64,000 nucleotides of DNA from Solirubrobacterales bacterium (GTDB lineage Bacteria > Actinomycetota > Thermoleophilia > Solirubrobacterales > 70-9). The notes below the pieces were generated by a model. That model was not told where the DNA came from, made no database searches, and worked only from the letters and a program-made list of their open reading frames with translations. Where the stretch lies: positions 1 to 64,000 of the forward strand of contig JAJNAZ010000012.1 of the NCBI GenBank assembly GCA_021155855.1, given 5' to 3'. The position numbers and the translations under genes were made by a program. Below, piece by piece: positions 20,006 to 28,459 of the stretch. Position 1 is the first letter of the stretch; each line of letters starts with the position of its first letter.

Positions 20006-21433
20006 ATGGGTCAACGCGCGCTGTGGCTACCGTGGCGGCGCGATCGCGCCGCAGCCGAGCCCGAGGCTGCGTCTGCGAGCGACGGTCCCGGGCCGGCGGC
20101 GGCCGGCGCAGGCGACGAGCTTCGCGCCCGGCGCGAGGAAATCGCTCGCATGGAGGAGCGGGCGCTGCGCGAGACGGAGTCGCTCGCGGTCCAGCGCGCC
20201 GATCTCGAGCGTCGCGGGCAGACGCTGGACGACCGCGAGCGCAACCTCGACCATGCGATCGAGGAGCTGAAGCAGGCCAAGCGGGTCCAGCGCCGCGAGC
20301 TCGAGCGGCTCTCGGGCCTATCGGCCGCGCAGGCCAAGCAGCTGCTGCTGGCGGAGGTAGAGCAGGAGGCCAAGCACCAAGCGGGGCTACGGCTGCAGCA
20401 GATCGAGGAGGAGACACGCGCCGAGGCCGAACGCCGAGCGCGCAACATCCTCTCGGTGGCGATGCAGCGACTCGCCGCCAAGGCCTCGAGCGACAGCACC
20501 ACGCGTTTGGTCGAGCTGCCGAACGACGAGATGAAGGGTCGGATCATCGGTCGCGACGGGCGCAACATCCGCGCGCTCGAGAAGCTCACCGGCGTCGACG
20601 TGATCATCGACGAGACCCCGTCCGCCGTCGTGCTCTCGAGCTTCGACGGCGTTCGCCGCGAGATCGCCCGGATCACGCTCGAGCGGCTGATCGCGGACGG
20701 TCGAATCCACCCGGCCCTGATCGAGGAGACCTACGAGCACGCGCGCGAGGAGATCGAAGGACGGATCGCCGAGGAGGGGGAGAAGGCGGCGCTCGAGGCG
20801 CGCGTCAACGCGCTCGATCCCGAGCTCCTGCGCCTGCTCGGACAGCTCCGCTACCGGACCAGCTACGGACAGAACGTCCTCGACCACCTGGTCGAGTGCT
20901 CGCACCTCGCGGCGTTGATGGCGGAGGAACTGGGGGCGTCGGTCGAGACCGCTCGGCGGGCGGCACTGCTGCACGACATCGGCAAGGCGGTCACGCACGA
21001 GGTCGAGGGCCCGCACGCGCTCGTCGGAGGCAAGATCGCGCGCCGCCGCGGCGAGGTGGAGGCGGTCACCCACGCGATGGAGGCCCACCATGGGGAGGTC
21101 GAACCGCGCACGGTGGAGGCGGTGATCGTGCAGGCAGCCGACGCGGTCTCGGGTGCCCGCCCGGGGGCCCGCGGGGATGCGCTCGAGCAGTACGTGGCCA
21201 GGCTCCGCGAGCTCGAGGAGATCGCCTCGCGCAATCAGGGGGTGGAGCGGGTGTTCGCGATGCGCGCAGGACGCGAGATCCGCGTCGTCGTCGACCCCGG
21301 TGAGGTCGACGACGAGCGGGCCGCCCTGATCTCCCACGAGATCGCCGCGGCCGTGGAGAAGGAGATGGAATACCCCGGCCGGATCAAGATCACGGTGATC
21401 CGCGAGAGCCGCTCCGTGTCCTTTGCCAGCTAA
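20006..21433 (+). CDS. rny: Ribonuclease Y-type KH/HD endoribonuclease lacking an N-terminal membrane anchor
   Basis: The 475-residue protein has a long charged coiled coil (about 40-150), a KH domain (NDEMKGRIIGRDGRNIRALE, about 173-195) and an HD domain with metal-binding LLHDIGKAV (His323, Asp324) and HGEVEP. This is the RNase Y/YmdA architecture; the enzyme initiates mRNA decay. Canonical RNase Y begins with a TM helix. Here the N-terminus MGQRALWLPWRRDRAAAEPE is basic then Ala/Pro-rich, with no hydrophobic helix. The in-frame upstream sequence (RGDPDDRRIAEPRHRPAG) does not supply one either. A clear ribosome-binding site supports ATG 20006. The enzyme may therefore be soluble or attached through a partner. 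Confidence 0.92.
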   Translation: MGQRALWLPWRRDRAAAEPEAASASDGPGPAAAGAGDELRARREEIARMEERALRETESLAVQRADLERRGQTLDDRERNLDHAIEELKQAKRVQRRELERLSGLSAAQAKQLLLAEVEQEAKHQAGLRLQQIEEETRAEAERRARNILSVAMQRLAAKASSDSTTRLVELPNDEMKGRIIGRDGRNIRALEKLTGVDVIIDETPSAVVLSSFDGVRREIARITLERLIADGRIHPALIEETYEHAREEIEGRIAEEGEKAALEARVNALDPELLRLLGQLRYRTSYGQNVLDHLVECSHLAALMAEELGASVETARRAALLHDIGKAVTHEVEGPHALVGGKIARRRGEVEAVTHAMEAHHGEVEPRTVEAVIVQAADAVSGARPGARGDALEQYVARLRELEEIASRNQGVERVFAMRAGREIRVVVDPGEVDDERAALISHEIAAAVEKEMEYPGRIKITVIRESRSVSFAS

Positions 21434-21448
21434 TAGGATCCGCCGCGC

Positions 21449-22033
21449 ATGAACGAGACGCTGTTCTTCGTCCTCGGGATCAGCCTGGTAGTCCTCGCGG
21501 TGCTGGTCGCCGCGGTCGGCCTGCGGTTCGAGAGGTTTCCGCGCTCGAAGGGGCTGCTGGGCGTGGGGATGATCGCGTTCGCCTGCGTGGTGGTCGGCAC
21601 CGGTGCCTTCGCCTGGCTGCAGGCCGAGGACGAGCAGGAGCATCGTCAGGAGGAGCTCGCCCAGGCGGGGGAAGAGAGCGCTGCCGAGGGCGAGGAGGGC
21701 GAGGCGGAGGAGGAGGTCGGCCCGGAGGCCGCCGAGGAGCCCACCGGCGCCGCTTCCGCCGAGGGCGCCGCGCTGTTCGAGGCCAATGGCTGCGGCGGTT
21801 GCCACAGGCTCGCCGCCGCCGGCTCGACCGGCACCACCGGGCCCGATCTCGACGGCGCCCTGCGAGGCAAGGACGAGGCCTACATCGAGGAGTCGATCGT
21901 CGACCCGAACGCCGAGGTGGCGCCGGGTCAGCCGCCCGACGTGATGCCGCAGACCTTCGGCGACGACCTCAGCCCCCAGGAGCTCGACGCCCTGGTCCAA
22001 TACCTCGCCGAGTCGACCAGCGGACAGAGTTGA
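21449..22033 (+). CDS. Membrane-anchored c-type cytochrome
   Basis: The 194-residue protein has two N-terminal TM helices (about 4-24 and 36-55), a very acidic Glu/Ala linker (60-100) and a C-terminal cytochrome c domain. The haem motif is CGGCH at 115-119 and the probable axial Met lies in PDVMPQTF. The domain is outside the membrane. Such small monohaem subunits shuttle electrons to terminal oxidases. No oxidase genes are nearby; ccdA at 48.9 kb may serve cytochrome maturation. A TAGGAT box ends 9 nt before the ATG. Confidence 0.88.
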   Translation: MNETLFFVLGISLVVLAVLVAAVGLRFERFPRSKGLLGVGMIAFACVVVGTGAFAWLQAEDEQEHRQEELAQAGEESAAEGEEGEAEEEVGPEAAEEPTGAASAEGAALFEANGCGGCHRLAAAGSTGTTGPDLDGALRGKDEAYIEESIVDPNAEVAPGQPPDVMPQTFGDDLSPQELDALVQYLAESTSGQS

Positions 22034-22042
22034 CCGGCGACG

Positions 22043-22813
22043 ATGCCGCGGCGCAAAGCTGCGTCCGAAGTGGAGGTTACGGAGCTCTACTCGCTGCCGC
22101 TCGAGCGGTTCACCGCCGAGCGCAATGCGCTCGCAAAACGTCTGCGCGGCGAGGGCGAGCGAGAGCGCGCCGAAGCGATCGGCAAGCTGAAGAAACCCTC
22201 CCGCTCCGCCTGGGCCGTCAATCGGGGGGTGCGGGCCGACCCGAAGGCGGCGAAGCGACTGGTTGAGGCGGGCGAGGAGCTCGAGGCGGCGCAGAAGGCC
22301 GCGCTCAGGGGCGAGGGCAAGCCCGAGCTGAAGCGGGCGATGGCCGCGCAACAGGAGGCGGTCGAGAACATGATCGAGGCGGTCCGCGAGGCGCTCGGCT
22401 CCGAGCAGGCGAGCCCGGCGACCATCGATCGAGCCCGGGAGACACTGCGGGCGGTAGCGAGCGACGAGCAGCTACGGGCCGAGTTCACGACCGCGCGGGT
22501 CGCCGCGGACAAGGAGGCGGTGGGGTTCGGCGGCGCGACTTCCGAGGTCGCCCCACGGGCGCCGAAGCGCAGGCGCAAGGCCCCATCCGCCGCCCGCCGC
22601 CGAGAGGCGGAGCGCGAGCTGAAGCGGGTCGAGCGCTCGCTGGGCGTCGCCGACAAGCAGGTCGAAAAACGGCGGAGCGGGCTCGACAAGGCCCGGCAGG
22701 ACCTCGAGGCCGCCGAGGAGGAGCTGGCGGAGGCCGAGCGGCAGCGTGCCCGGCGCGAGGCCGAGGCCGAGAGGGCACGAGAGGCCCTCAGCGCGCTCGA
22801 GGGGGACGACTAG
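22043..22813 (+). CDS. Conserved actinobacterial coiled-coil protein of unknown function
   Basis: The 256-residue, highly charged, helical protein has an N-terminal motif TELYSLPLERFTAERNALAK followed by KPSRSAWAVNR. I associate this motif with a family of uncharacterised actinobacterial proteins. The C-terminal half is a long Glu/Arg/Ala coiled coil (about 180-256). There is no signal peptide or TM helix. It lies 9 nt after the cytochrome gene, but a shared function is not obvious. A 7-bp stem (22812-22818 with 22828-22834) separates it from the convergent enoyl-CoA hydratase gene. Confidence 0.8.
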   Translation: MPRRKAASEVEVTELYSLPLERFTAERNALAKRLRGEGERERAEAIGKLKKPSRSAWAVNRGVRADPKAAKRLVEAGEELEAAQKAALRGEGKPELKRAMAAQQEAVENMIEAVREALGSEQASPATIDRARETLRAVASDEQLRAEFTTARVAADKEAVGFGGATSEVAPRAPKRRRKAPSAARRREAERELKRVERSLGVADKQVEKRRSGLDKARQDLEAAEEELAEAERQRARREAEAERAREALSALEGDD

Positions 22814-22834
22814 GCGCCTGGTGGTGGGGCGCCT
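22812..22834. terminator. Weak candidate stem-loop between convergent genes
   Basis: AGGCGCC (22812-22818) pairs with GGCGCCT (22828-22834) across a 9-nt loop in the 33-bp gap between convergent genes. There is no U-run on either strand, so it would be at best an imperfect bidirectional terminator. Confidence 0.3.
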
Positions 22835-22846
22835 GCCACACAGCTC

Positions 22847-23650
22847 CTAGAGGCCGTGGTGCGGCCACTCGGGCACGTCGCCACGCTTGAACGCGGCGGC
22901 GCCGATCGCGTGCGAGTCGCGGCGCCAGAACATCGACAGCGCCGCCTCGGCCTCCTGGCGCAGGCGCTCCTCGAAGCTGCGCCCGAGGTTGCGAATCATC
23001 GTCTCCTTGTCGGTCCGGATCGCGCCCTGTGGCAGCGCCGCGATCTCGCGGGCGAGCTCGAGCGCCCGCTCGAGCGCCCGGCCCTCCGGGACGAGCTCGT
23101 TCGCGAGCCCGATCCGCAGCGCCTCCTCCGCGCTCACCGGTCGCCCGGTGATGATCAGCTCCATCGCCTTCGCCCAGCCGACGACGAGCGGCAGGCGCAC
23201 GGTCATCCCGTCGCCGGCGACGATGTTCCAGCGCCGTTCGAGCGCTCCGAAGACCGCGTTCTCGGCGACGATCCGGATGTCGGCGAGCAGAGCGTTCTCG
23301 AGCCCCGCGGCGACCGCCCAGCCGTTGACCGCGGCGATCACCGGCTTGAACACGTCGGCGCGCCGGGTGTAGCCGCAGACCCCGTCCTCGTCATAGAGGT
23401 GGGTGCGGAACTCGTCCCAATCGGGGCGCGGCCAGTCGGCGGCGTCCTGAAGGTCCCAGCCGGCGCAGAAGGCGTCGCCGGCGCCGGTGATCACGAGCAC
23501 GAACGCGTCCGGGTCGTCACGAAAGCGACGCCAGGCGTGGTGAAGCTCGCCGTTCATCTCCCGCGAGACCGCGTTTCGCTGCTCGGGCCGGTCGTAGGTG
23601 AGCACGGCGACGTGGTCATCGAGCTCGTAGCTGAGGGTCCGGTACTCCAT
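22847..23650 (-). CDS. Enoyl-CoA hydratase/isomerase family protein
   Basis: The 267-residue crotonase-fold protein shows the oxyanion-hole motifs GAGDAFCAGWDLQ and NGWAVAAGLENALLADIRI. Residues matching the paired catalytic glutamates are only partly evident (ALERRWNIVAGDG), so isomerase or hydratase specificity is open. Late helices (GLANELVPEGRALERALELAREIA) are typical. ATG 23650 is preferred over the upstream in-frame ATG because AGGAGG sits 6 nt before it. Its start is only 13 nt from the divergent miaB start. Confidence 0.88.
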   Translation of the reverse strand: MEYRTLSYELDDHVAVLTYDRPEQRNAVSREMNGELHHAWRRFRDDPDAFVLVITGAGDAFCAGWDLQDAADWPRPDWDEFRTHLYDEDGVCGYTRRADVFKPVIAAVNGWAVAAGLENALLADIRIVAENAVFGALERRWNIVAGDGMTVRLPLVVGWAKAMELIITGRPVSAEEALRIGLANELVPEGRALERALELAREIAALPQGAIRTDKETMIRNLGRSFEERLRQEAEAALSMFWRRDSHAIGAAAFKRGDVPEWPHHGL

Positions 23651-23663
23651 TCGTCCTCCTAAG

Positions 23664-24995
23664 ATGGCGCTGGTGGAGCACAAGCGGTACCACGTCACCA
23701 CCTTCGGGTGCCAGATGAACGTCCACGACTCCGAGCGCATGAAGGGGATGCTCGAGTCGCTCGGCTACGCGCAGGCGGACGAGCGCGCCGACGCCGACCT
23801 GATCCTGTTCAACACCTGCTCGATCCGCGAGGCGGCCGACAACCGCTTCATCGCCCATCTCGGCGAGGCGAAGCGTCTCAAGTCCGAGGATCCGGAGCGC
23901 GTGATCGGAGTGGGCGGCTGCTGGGCACAGTCGGTCAAGGACGAGGTCTTCGAGCGGTTCCCGTTCGTCGACGTCGCCTTCGGTCCCGGCCAGATCGCCC
24001 GGCTCGCGGAGTTTCTCGCCTCGGACTCGCTCTCGGCCCAGGGCTACTTCGAGTTCGAAGATTTCTCCGGCCATCTGCCGATGAAGCGCGAGCGCGAGTT
24101 CCAGGCGTGGCTGCAGATCTCGCAGGGGTGCAACTGCCGCTGCTCCTACTGCATCGTGCCCTCCACCCGTGGACGCGAGCGGAGCCGCGACCCGGCCGAG
24201 TTGGTCGCCGAGGTCGAGGCCCTGGTCGCCGACGGAGTTCGAGAGGTGACGCTGCTTGGTCAGAACGTGAACAGCTACGGCCGTGACCTGGGAGCGAGCC
24301 GAACGACCTTTGCCGAGCTCCTGGCCCTCATCGACGGGGTCGACGGCGTCGAGCGCCTCCGCTATACGAGCCCGCACCCGAAGGACATGCGCGAGGACGT
24401 CGTCCGCGCCCACGCGGAGCTCGCCGCGGTCTGCGAGCACATCCACTTGCCGCTGCAGTCGGGGTCCGGCAGCGTCTTGAAGGCGATGCGGCGCACCTAC
24501 AACCGAGAGCGCTATCTCGATCGGGTGGCGCTCATCCGCGAGCACGTGCCCGACTGCGCGCTCACCACCGACATCATCGTCGGCTTTCCGGGCGAGACCG
24601 AGGAAGATTTCGCGCAGACGCTCGAGGTCGTCGACGACGTGGGCTATGACGGGGCCTTCACCTTTCTCTTCTCGCCGCGGCGTGGCACCGAGGCCGCCGA
24701 GCTGGGCGACCAAGTGCCCCATGCGGTGAAGCGCGAGCGCATGGCTCGGCTGGTCGAGCTCGTCCAGCGCCGGGCGCGCGAGCGAGCACAGCGCTTCGTC
24801 GGGCGGACGATGGAGGTGCTGGTCGAGGGCGGCACGCGCCGCGACCCAGGCCAACTGCGCGGCCGCACCCGGCACAACAAGGCGGTCAACTTCGAGGGCA
24901 CGGCGTCAGTCGGCGAGCTGGTCGAGGTCGAGATCGAGTCCGCCACCTCCCAGACCCTGACCGGGCACGAGCGCCTGCTCAGCCGCGTCCCGTAG
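23664..24995 (+). CDS. miaB: tRNA-2-methylthio-N6-dimethylallyladenosine synthase
   Basis: MiaB is a radical-SAM methylthiotransferase modifying i6A37 of tRNAs. The UPF0004 domain has CQMN, NTCSIRE and GGCWAQS supplying the three auxiliary-cluster Cys. The radical-SAM domain has GCNCRCSYC (CxxxCxxC) and DIIVGFPGETEEDF, and a C-terminal TRAM domain (VGRTMEVLVEGG) follows. The 443-residue length is normal. No Shine-Dalgarno is visible because the upstream 13 nt carry the divergent gene's site. GTG 23673 is an alternative start. Confidence 0.97.
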   Translation: MALVEHKRYHVTTFGCQMNVHDSERMKGMLESLGYAQADERADADLILFNTCSIREAADNRFIAHLGEAKRLKSEDPERVIGVGGCWAQSVKDEVFERFPFVDVAFGPGQIARLAEFLASDSLSAQGYFEFEDFSGHLPMKREREFQAWLQISQGCNCRCSYCIVPSTRGRERSRDPAELVAEVEALVADGVREVTLLGQNVNSYGRDLGASRTTFAELLALIDGVDGVERLRYTSPHPKDMREDVVRAHAELAAVCEHIHLPLQSGSGSVLKAMRRTYNRERYLDRVALIREHVPDCALTTDIIVGFPGETEEDFAQTLEVVDDVGYDGAFTFLFSPRRGTEAAELGDQVPHAVKRERMARLVELVQRRARERAQRFVGRTMEVLVEGGTRRDPGQLRGRTRHNKAVNFEGTASVGELVEVEIESATSQTLTGHERLLSRVP

Positions 24996-25003
24996 TCTCG
25001 CGC

Positions 25004-25900
25004 GTGCGCGTCCTCGCGATCTTCGGCCCGACTGCGGTCGGCAAGACCGGGGTCGCGATCGAGCTCGCCGACCAGCTGCGCGAGCGCGGCGAGGATCCGG
25101 TGGCGATCTCCTGTGACGCGATTCAGATCTACCGCGGATTCGAGGTCCTCTCGGGAGCGGCGACCGCCGAGGAGCGGGCGCGGCTCGAGCACCGGCTGCT
25201 CGGGATCGCCGAGCTCGACGAGGAGTTCTCCGCGGGTCGCTTCGCCGAGCTCGCTCACGCCGAAATCGACGCCCTGCTCGCCGAGGGCCGGCGGCCGATC
25301 GTCGTCGGGGGGGCCGGCCTCTACCTGCGCGCCGCTTTGGCCGAGCTGGACCTGCGCCCACCGGTCCCAGCGGCGGTCCGCGCCGCGGTCGAGGCGGAGG
25401 TCGCCGATCGAGGGCCGCAGGCGCTGCATGCCGAGCTTCCCGACGAGCTTGGCTCCGGTGTGCACCCCAACGACCGCAAGCGGATCGTCCGCCTGACCGA
25501 GCTCGCGCGCCTCGGGATCGCCGCGCATCCCTCGAGCTCCGGGCTGTGGGGCGAGGGCATGCGGGTGCCGACGCTACTGGTCGGGCTGACCGCCGACCGC
25601 GACGAGCTGCGGGCGCGGATCGAGGCCCGGGCCGATGAGATGGTGAGGCTGGGCGCGGTGGACGAGGTGCGTAGCGCGGATCTCGCAGGAGCCCGGCGCA
25701 CGGCCCGCGCGGCGATCGGCTTCGACGAGCTCCTGGGTGGCGACGCGGAGGCGATGAAGCGCGCCCAGTGGCGCTTCGCGCGCCGCCAGCTCACGTGGAT
25801 GCGACGGATGGAGGACGTGACGCAGCTCGACCGCACCGGGCGCCGGAACGCCGACGTCGCCGCCGAGATCGTCTCCCTGCTCGACGTCGCCGAACGATGA
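25004..25900 (+). CDS. miaA: tRNA dimethylallyltransferase
   Basis: MiaA transfers the dimethylallyl group to A37, making the substrate for MiaB. The 298-residue protein has the P-loop GPTAVGKTG (8-16), SCDAIQIYRG, VGGAGLYLRAAL and a C-terminal RRQLTWMRRM tRNA-binding segment. The usual DSxQVY is DAIQIY here, a mild variation. GTG 25004 is 8 nt after the miaB stop. A TAGTCT box, which includes the miaB TAG, ends 5 nt before it. miaB-miaA-dapF linkage is typical of Actinomycetota. Confidence 0.96.
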   Translation: MRVLAIFGPTAVGKTGVAIELADQLRERGEDPVAISCDAIQIYRGFEVLSGAATAEERARLEHRLLGIAELDEEFSAGRFAELAHAEIDALLAEGRRPIVVGGAGLYLRAALAELDLRPPVPAAVRAAVEAEVADRGPQALHAELPDELGSGVHPNDRKRIVRLTELARLGIAAHPSSSGLWGEGMRVPTLLVGLTADRDELRARIEARADEMVRLGAVDEVRSADLAGARRTARAAIGFDELLGGDAEAMKRAQWRFARRQLTWMRRMEDVTQLDRTGRRNADVAAEIVSLLDVAER

Positions 25901-26367
25901 CGGCGATCGACCTGGTTTATGAGCTGAACTCGCTCTTCGAGAGCCACGACTTCACCTCCTTGCGCGACGCGCTCGAGGCCTCGGAGGCGAACGCGATCAG
26001 CTCCGGTCTCACCGGCGCCGACGCCCTGGTCCGCGAATCCCTCACCGATCGGGTGGTCGTCGAGTTCAACGGCGCCACCGCGCCGCCGGAGGGGCGCCGC
26101 TACGTCGGCCTCGACGCATACCTGAAGCTCTGGCGCCAGTGGCTGGCGGCGTTCGACGAGTACGAGCTCGAGCACTCCGGCTACGAACAGGTGGGCGCCA
26201 ACGTCCTCGTCGCGGTGACCCACCGCGGGCGCGGCCGGGGGAGCGGCCTGCCGGTCGAGCTCCCGCAGTTCCAGCGCTGGGTGGTCCGCGACGGCCGCGT
26301 GTACGAGATCCACATCTACGAGCGCCGCGAGCAGGCGCTGTCGGACCTGCCCGCGGGCAACGAATAG
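25897..26367 (+). CDS. NTF2/SnoaL-like domain protein
   Basis: The 156-residue protein overlaps the miaA stop by 4 nt (ATGA). It has the NTF2-like pattern: N-terminal helices (LVYELNSLFESHDF), RYVGLDAYLKLWRQWLAAFDEYE and strands ANVLVAVTHRGRG and WVVRDGRVYEIHIYE. It is conserved in fold only. No catalytic residue set is recognisable and function is unknown. The genetic coupling suggests co-translation with miaA rather than a shared pathway. Confidence 0.82.
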   Translation: MTAIDLVYELNSLFESHDFTSLRDALEASEANAISSGLTGADALVRESLTDRVVVEFNGATAPPEGRRYVGLDAYLKLWRQWLAAFDEYELEHSGYEQVGANVLVAVTHRGRGRGSGLPVELPQFQRWVVRDGRVYEIHIYERREQALSDLPAGNE

Positions 26368-26377
26368 CCTCCGACCG

Positions 26378-27217
26378 GTGCGCTTCGAGAAGTGGCAGGC
26401 GCTGGGCAACGACTACGTGATCGTCGAGCGCGACGCGCTGCCCTGGGAGCTGAGCGAGGAGCGGATCCGGCGCATCTGCGAGCCACACTTCGGCGTCGGC
26501 TCCGACGGCATCCTGCTGCTGGCCCGACCGCAGGACGAGCGTTACGTGGCCGAGCTGCGGATCTTCAACCCCGACGGCTCGGAGGCCGAGCTGTCGGGAA
26601 ACGGCGCGCGCGAGGCGGTGCTCTACCTGCGCGCGTCCGGCTGGACCGAGGAGGACACGTTCACGATCGTCACCAGGGCGGGGGAGCTGACGCCCACGAT
26701 CACCGGCCCGGACGAGGTCTCGATGGCGATCGGGCGGGCGTCACTGAGCTCGCCCGACTATCCGTCGGGCCCCCCCGAAGGTACCGGGACGCTGAGCGCC
26801 GGCAGCCGACGGTGGAGCTTTCGCCATGTCAACGTCGGCAACCCGCAATGCGTGGTCGATGTCGGTGACGAGATCGAGACGCTGGACATCGGTTCCGTCG
26901 GCCACGAGTTCGAGAACCACTCGCTGTTCCCGAACCGCACCAACGTCTCCTTCATCCGCGTCGAGGGCTCCAGGGTCCGGGCGCGAATCTTCGAGCGCGG
27001 CGTGGGGGAGACGCTCTCCTCGGGGACCGGCGCGAGCGGCGCCGCGGTGGCCGCCTTCCTCGACGGCGTGGCGAGCCCGATCACGGTCGTTCTCGACGGA
27101 GGCAAGCTCGCGGTCGAGATCACCGACGAGCTCGACCTGACCCTGATCGGCTCCGCGACTCGGGTCTACTCCGGAGAGCTCGACGGCGGCTTCGTCGGGG
27201 CCCTCGCCGCGGCGTGA
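26378..27217 (+). CDS. dapF: Diaminopimelate epimerase homologue with both catalytic Cys replaced by Ser
   Basis: The 279-residue protein has the two-lobed DapF fold. Substrate-binding residues are retained: Asn11 in LGNDYV, Asn in FNPDGSEAE, VNVGNPQCV and FERGVGET. The two thiols that abstract and donate the alpha-proton in known DapF enzymes are missing. The usual CGNGAR(C) motif reads SGNGARE, with Ser73 at the position of E. coli Cys73. The usual A-C-G-(S/T)-G-A-C motif reads S-S-G-T-G-A-S, with Ser215 at the second catalytic position. Codons are unambiguous (TCG at 26594 and 27020). It is embedded in a DAP gene context next to a dapL-like gene. It may be altered in mechanism, altered in substrate, or inactive. 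Confidence 0.9.
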   Translation: MRFEKWQALGNDYVIVERDALPWELSEERIRRICEPHFGVGSDGILLLARPQDERYVAELRIFNPDGSEAELSGNGAREAVLYLRASGWTEEDTFTIVTRAGELTPTITGPDEVSMAIGRASLSSPDYPSGPPEGTGTLSAGSRRWSFRHVNVGNPQCVVDVGDEIETLDIGSVGHEFENHSLFPNRTNVSFIRVEGSRVRARIFERGVGETLSSGTGASGAAVAAFLDGVASPITVVLDGGKLAVEITDELDLTLIGSATRVYSGELDGGFVGALAAA

Positions 27218-27276
27218 TCGGGGCCCCACGGATCGTGGGCCCGGAGGAGGCCGGCACCGGTAGCCTCTCGCGCGCG

Positions 27277-28449
27277 ATGGCGCTCACCGATCCCTGCAAG
27301 CGGCTGGAGGCCATCCCGCCTTACATGTTCGCCGAGCTCGAGCGCAAGGTCGCGGCCAAGCGCGAGGCCGGAATCGATGTGATCAGCCTCGGCATCGGCG
27401 ACCCCGATCAGCCGACCTACCCGCACGTGATCGAGGCAATGCAGGCGGCGGTGGCCGATCCGGGCACCCACCGGTACCCCTCCAACCGCGGCCGGGCCGA
27501 GTTCCGGGACGCGTTCGCGGGCTTCTACGAGCGCCGCTTCGGGGTCGAGATCGATCCCGAGACCGAGGTGATCCCGGCGATCGGCGCCAAGGAGTGCATC
27601 TACAACCTCTGCTTCGCCTTCCTCGACCCAGCCGACGTGGCGCTCGCCTCCGATCCGGGCTACCCGATCTACACCGGCGGACCTCTGCTGGCCGGCGCCG
27701 AGGCGGCCCTGATGCCGCTCCTCGGTGAGCAGGGGTTTGCCCCGAACCTCGACGCGATCGCCGCCGACGTGCTCGAGCGCGCGCGACTGATGTTTCTCAA
27801 TTACCCCAACAACCCGACCGGGGCGGTCGTCCCCGAGGGTCTGTTCGAGCGGGCGGTGGAGCTGGCGCACGCGAACGAGGTCTTGGTCGTCCACGACAAC
27901 GCCTACTCGGAAACGACCTTCGACGGCTACGTCGCGCCCAGCTTCCTCGCCACGCCGGGGGCGAAGCAGGTCGGGGTCGAGGTCTTCTCGCTCTCCAAGG
28001 GCTTCAACATGACTGGCTGGCGCTGCGCGGCGATCCTCGGCAATCCCGACGCGATCGCCGCCTACTGGCGCCTGAAAACGAACGTCGACTCGGGCCTGTT
28101 CGAGGCGGTGCAGCTCGCCGGCGCCGCGGCGCTCAACGGACCGCGGCGCGCAATCGACGAGATGAACGGCGTCTATCAGCGCCGCCGTGACCTGGTCGTC
28201 GGGGCGCTGCGCGAGATCGGCGTCGAAGTGAGTCCCCCGCGCGGGACGATCTACGTCTGGGCGCCGGTCCCCGAGGGGCACACCTCGTCCTCGTTCGCCG
28301 AGCTCGTGCTCGAGCAGGCGGCGGTGGTGATCTCACCGGGCTCGATGTACGGGCCGAGCGGTGAGGGCTTCTTCCGGATCTCGCTGACCACCCCCGACGA
28401 CCGCCTCGCCGAGGCCGTCGAGCGAATGCGCGAGCACCTCGCCCCGTGA
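27277..28449 (+). CDS. LL-diaminopimelate aminotransferase-like PLP enzyme
   Basis: The 390-residue fold-type I aminotransferase begins CKRLEAIPPYMFAELERKV and VISLGIGDPDQPTYPHV, which closely resembles LL-DAP aminotransferases (DapL) and related class I/II enzymes. It has NYPNNPTG, YSETTFDG, the PLP-lysine in SLSKGFNMTGWR and the C-terminal Arg in FFRISLT. DapL converts tetrahydrodipicolinate directly to LL-DAP; succinyl-DAP aminotransferase is the main alternative. ATG 27277 is preferred over GTG 27214 because of the family N-terminus and a TAGCCT box ending 10 nt upstream. Its place after dapF supports a DAP role. Confidence 0.85.
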   Translation: MALTDPCKRLEAIPPYMFAELERKVAAKREAGIDVISLGIGDPDQPTYPHVIEAMQAAVADPGTHRYPSNRGRAEFRDAFAGFYERRFGVEIDPETEVIPAIGAKECIYNLCFAFLDPADVALASDPGYPIYTGGPLLAGAEAALMPLLGEQGFAPNLDAIAADVLERARLMFLNYPNNPTGAVVPEGLFERAVELAHANEVLVVHDNAYSETTFDGYVAPSFLATPGAKQVGVEVFSLSKGFNMTGWRCAAILGNPDAIAAYWRLKTNVDSGLFEAVQLAGAAALNGPRRAIDEMNGVYQRRRDLVVGALREIGVEVSPPRGTIYVWAPVPEGHTSSSFAELVLEQAAVVISPGSMYGPSGEGFFRISLTTPDDRLAEAVERMREHLAP

Positions 28450-28459
28450 TCACCGATCG

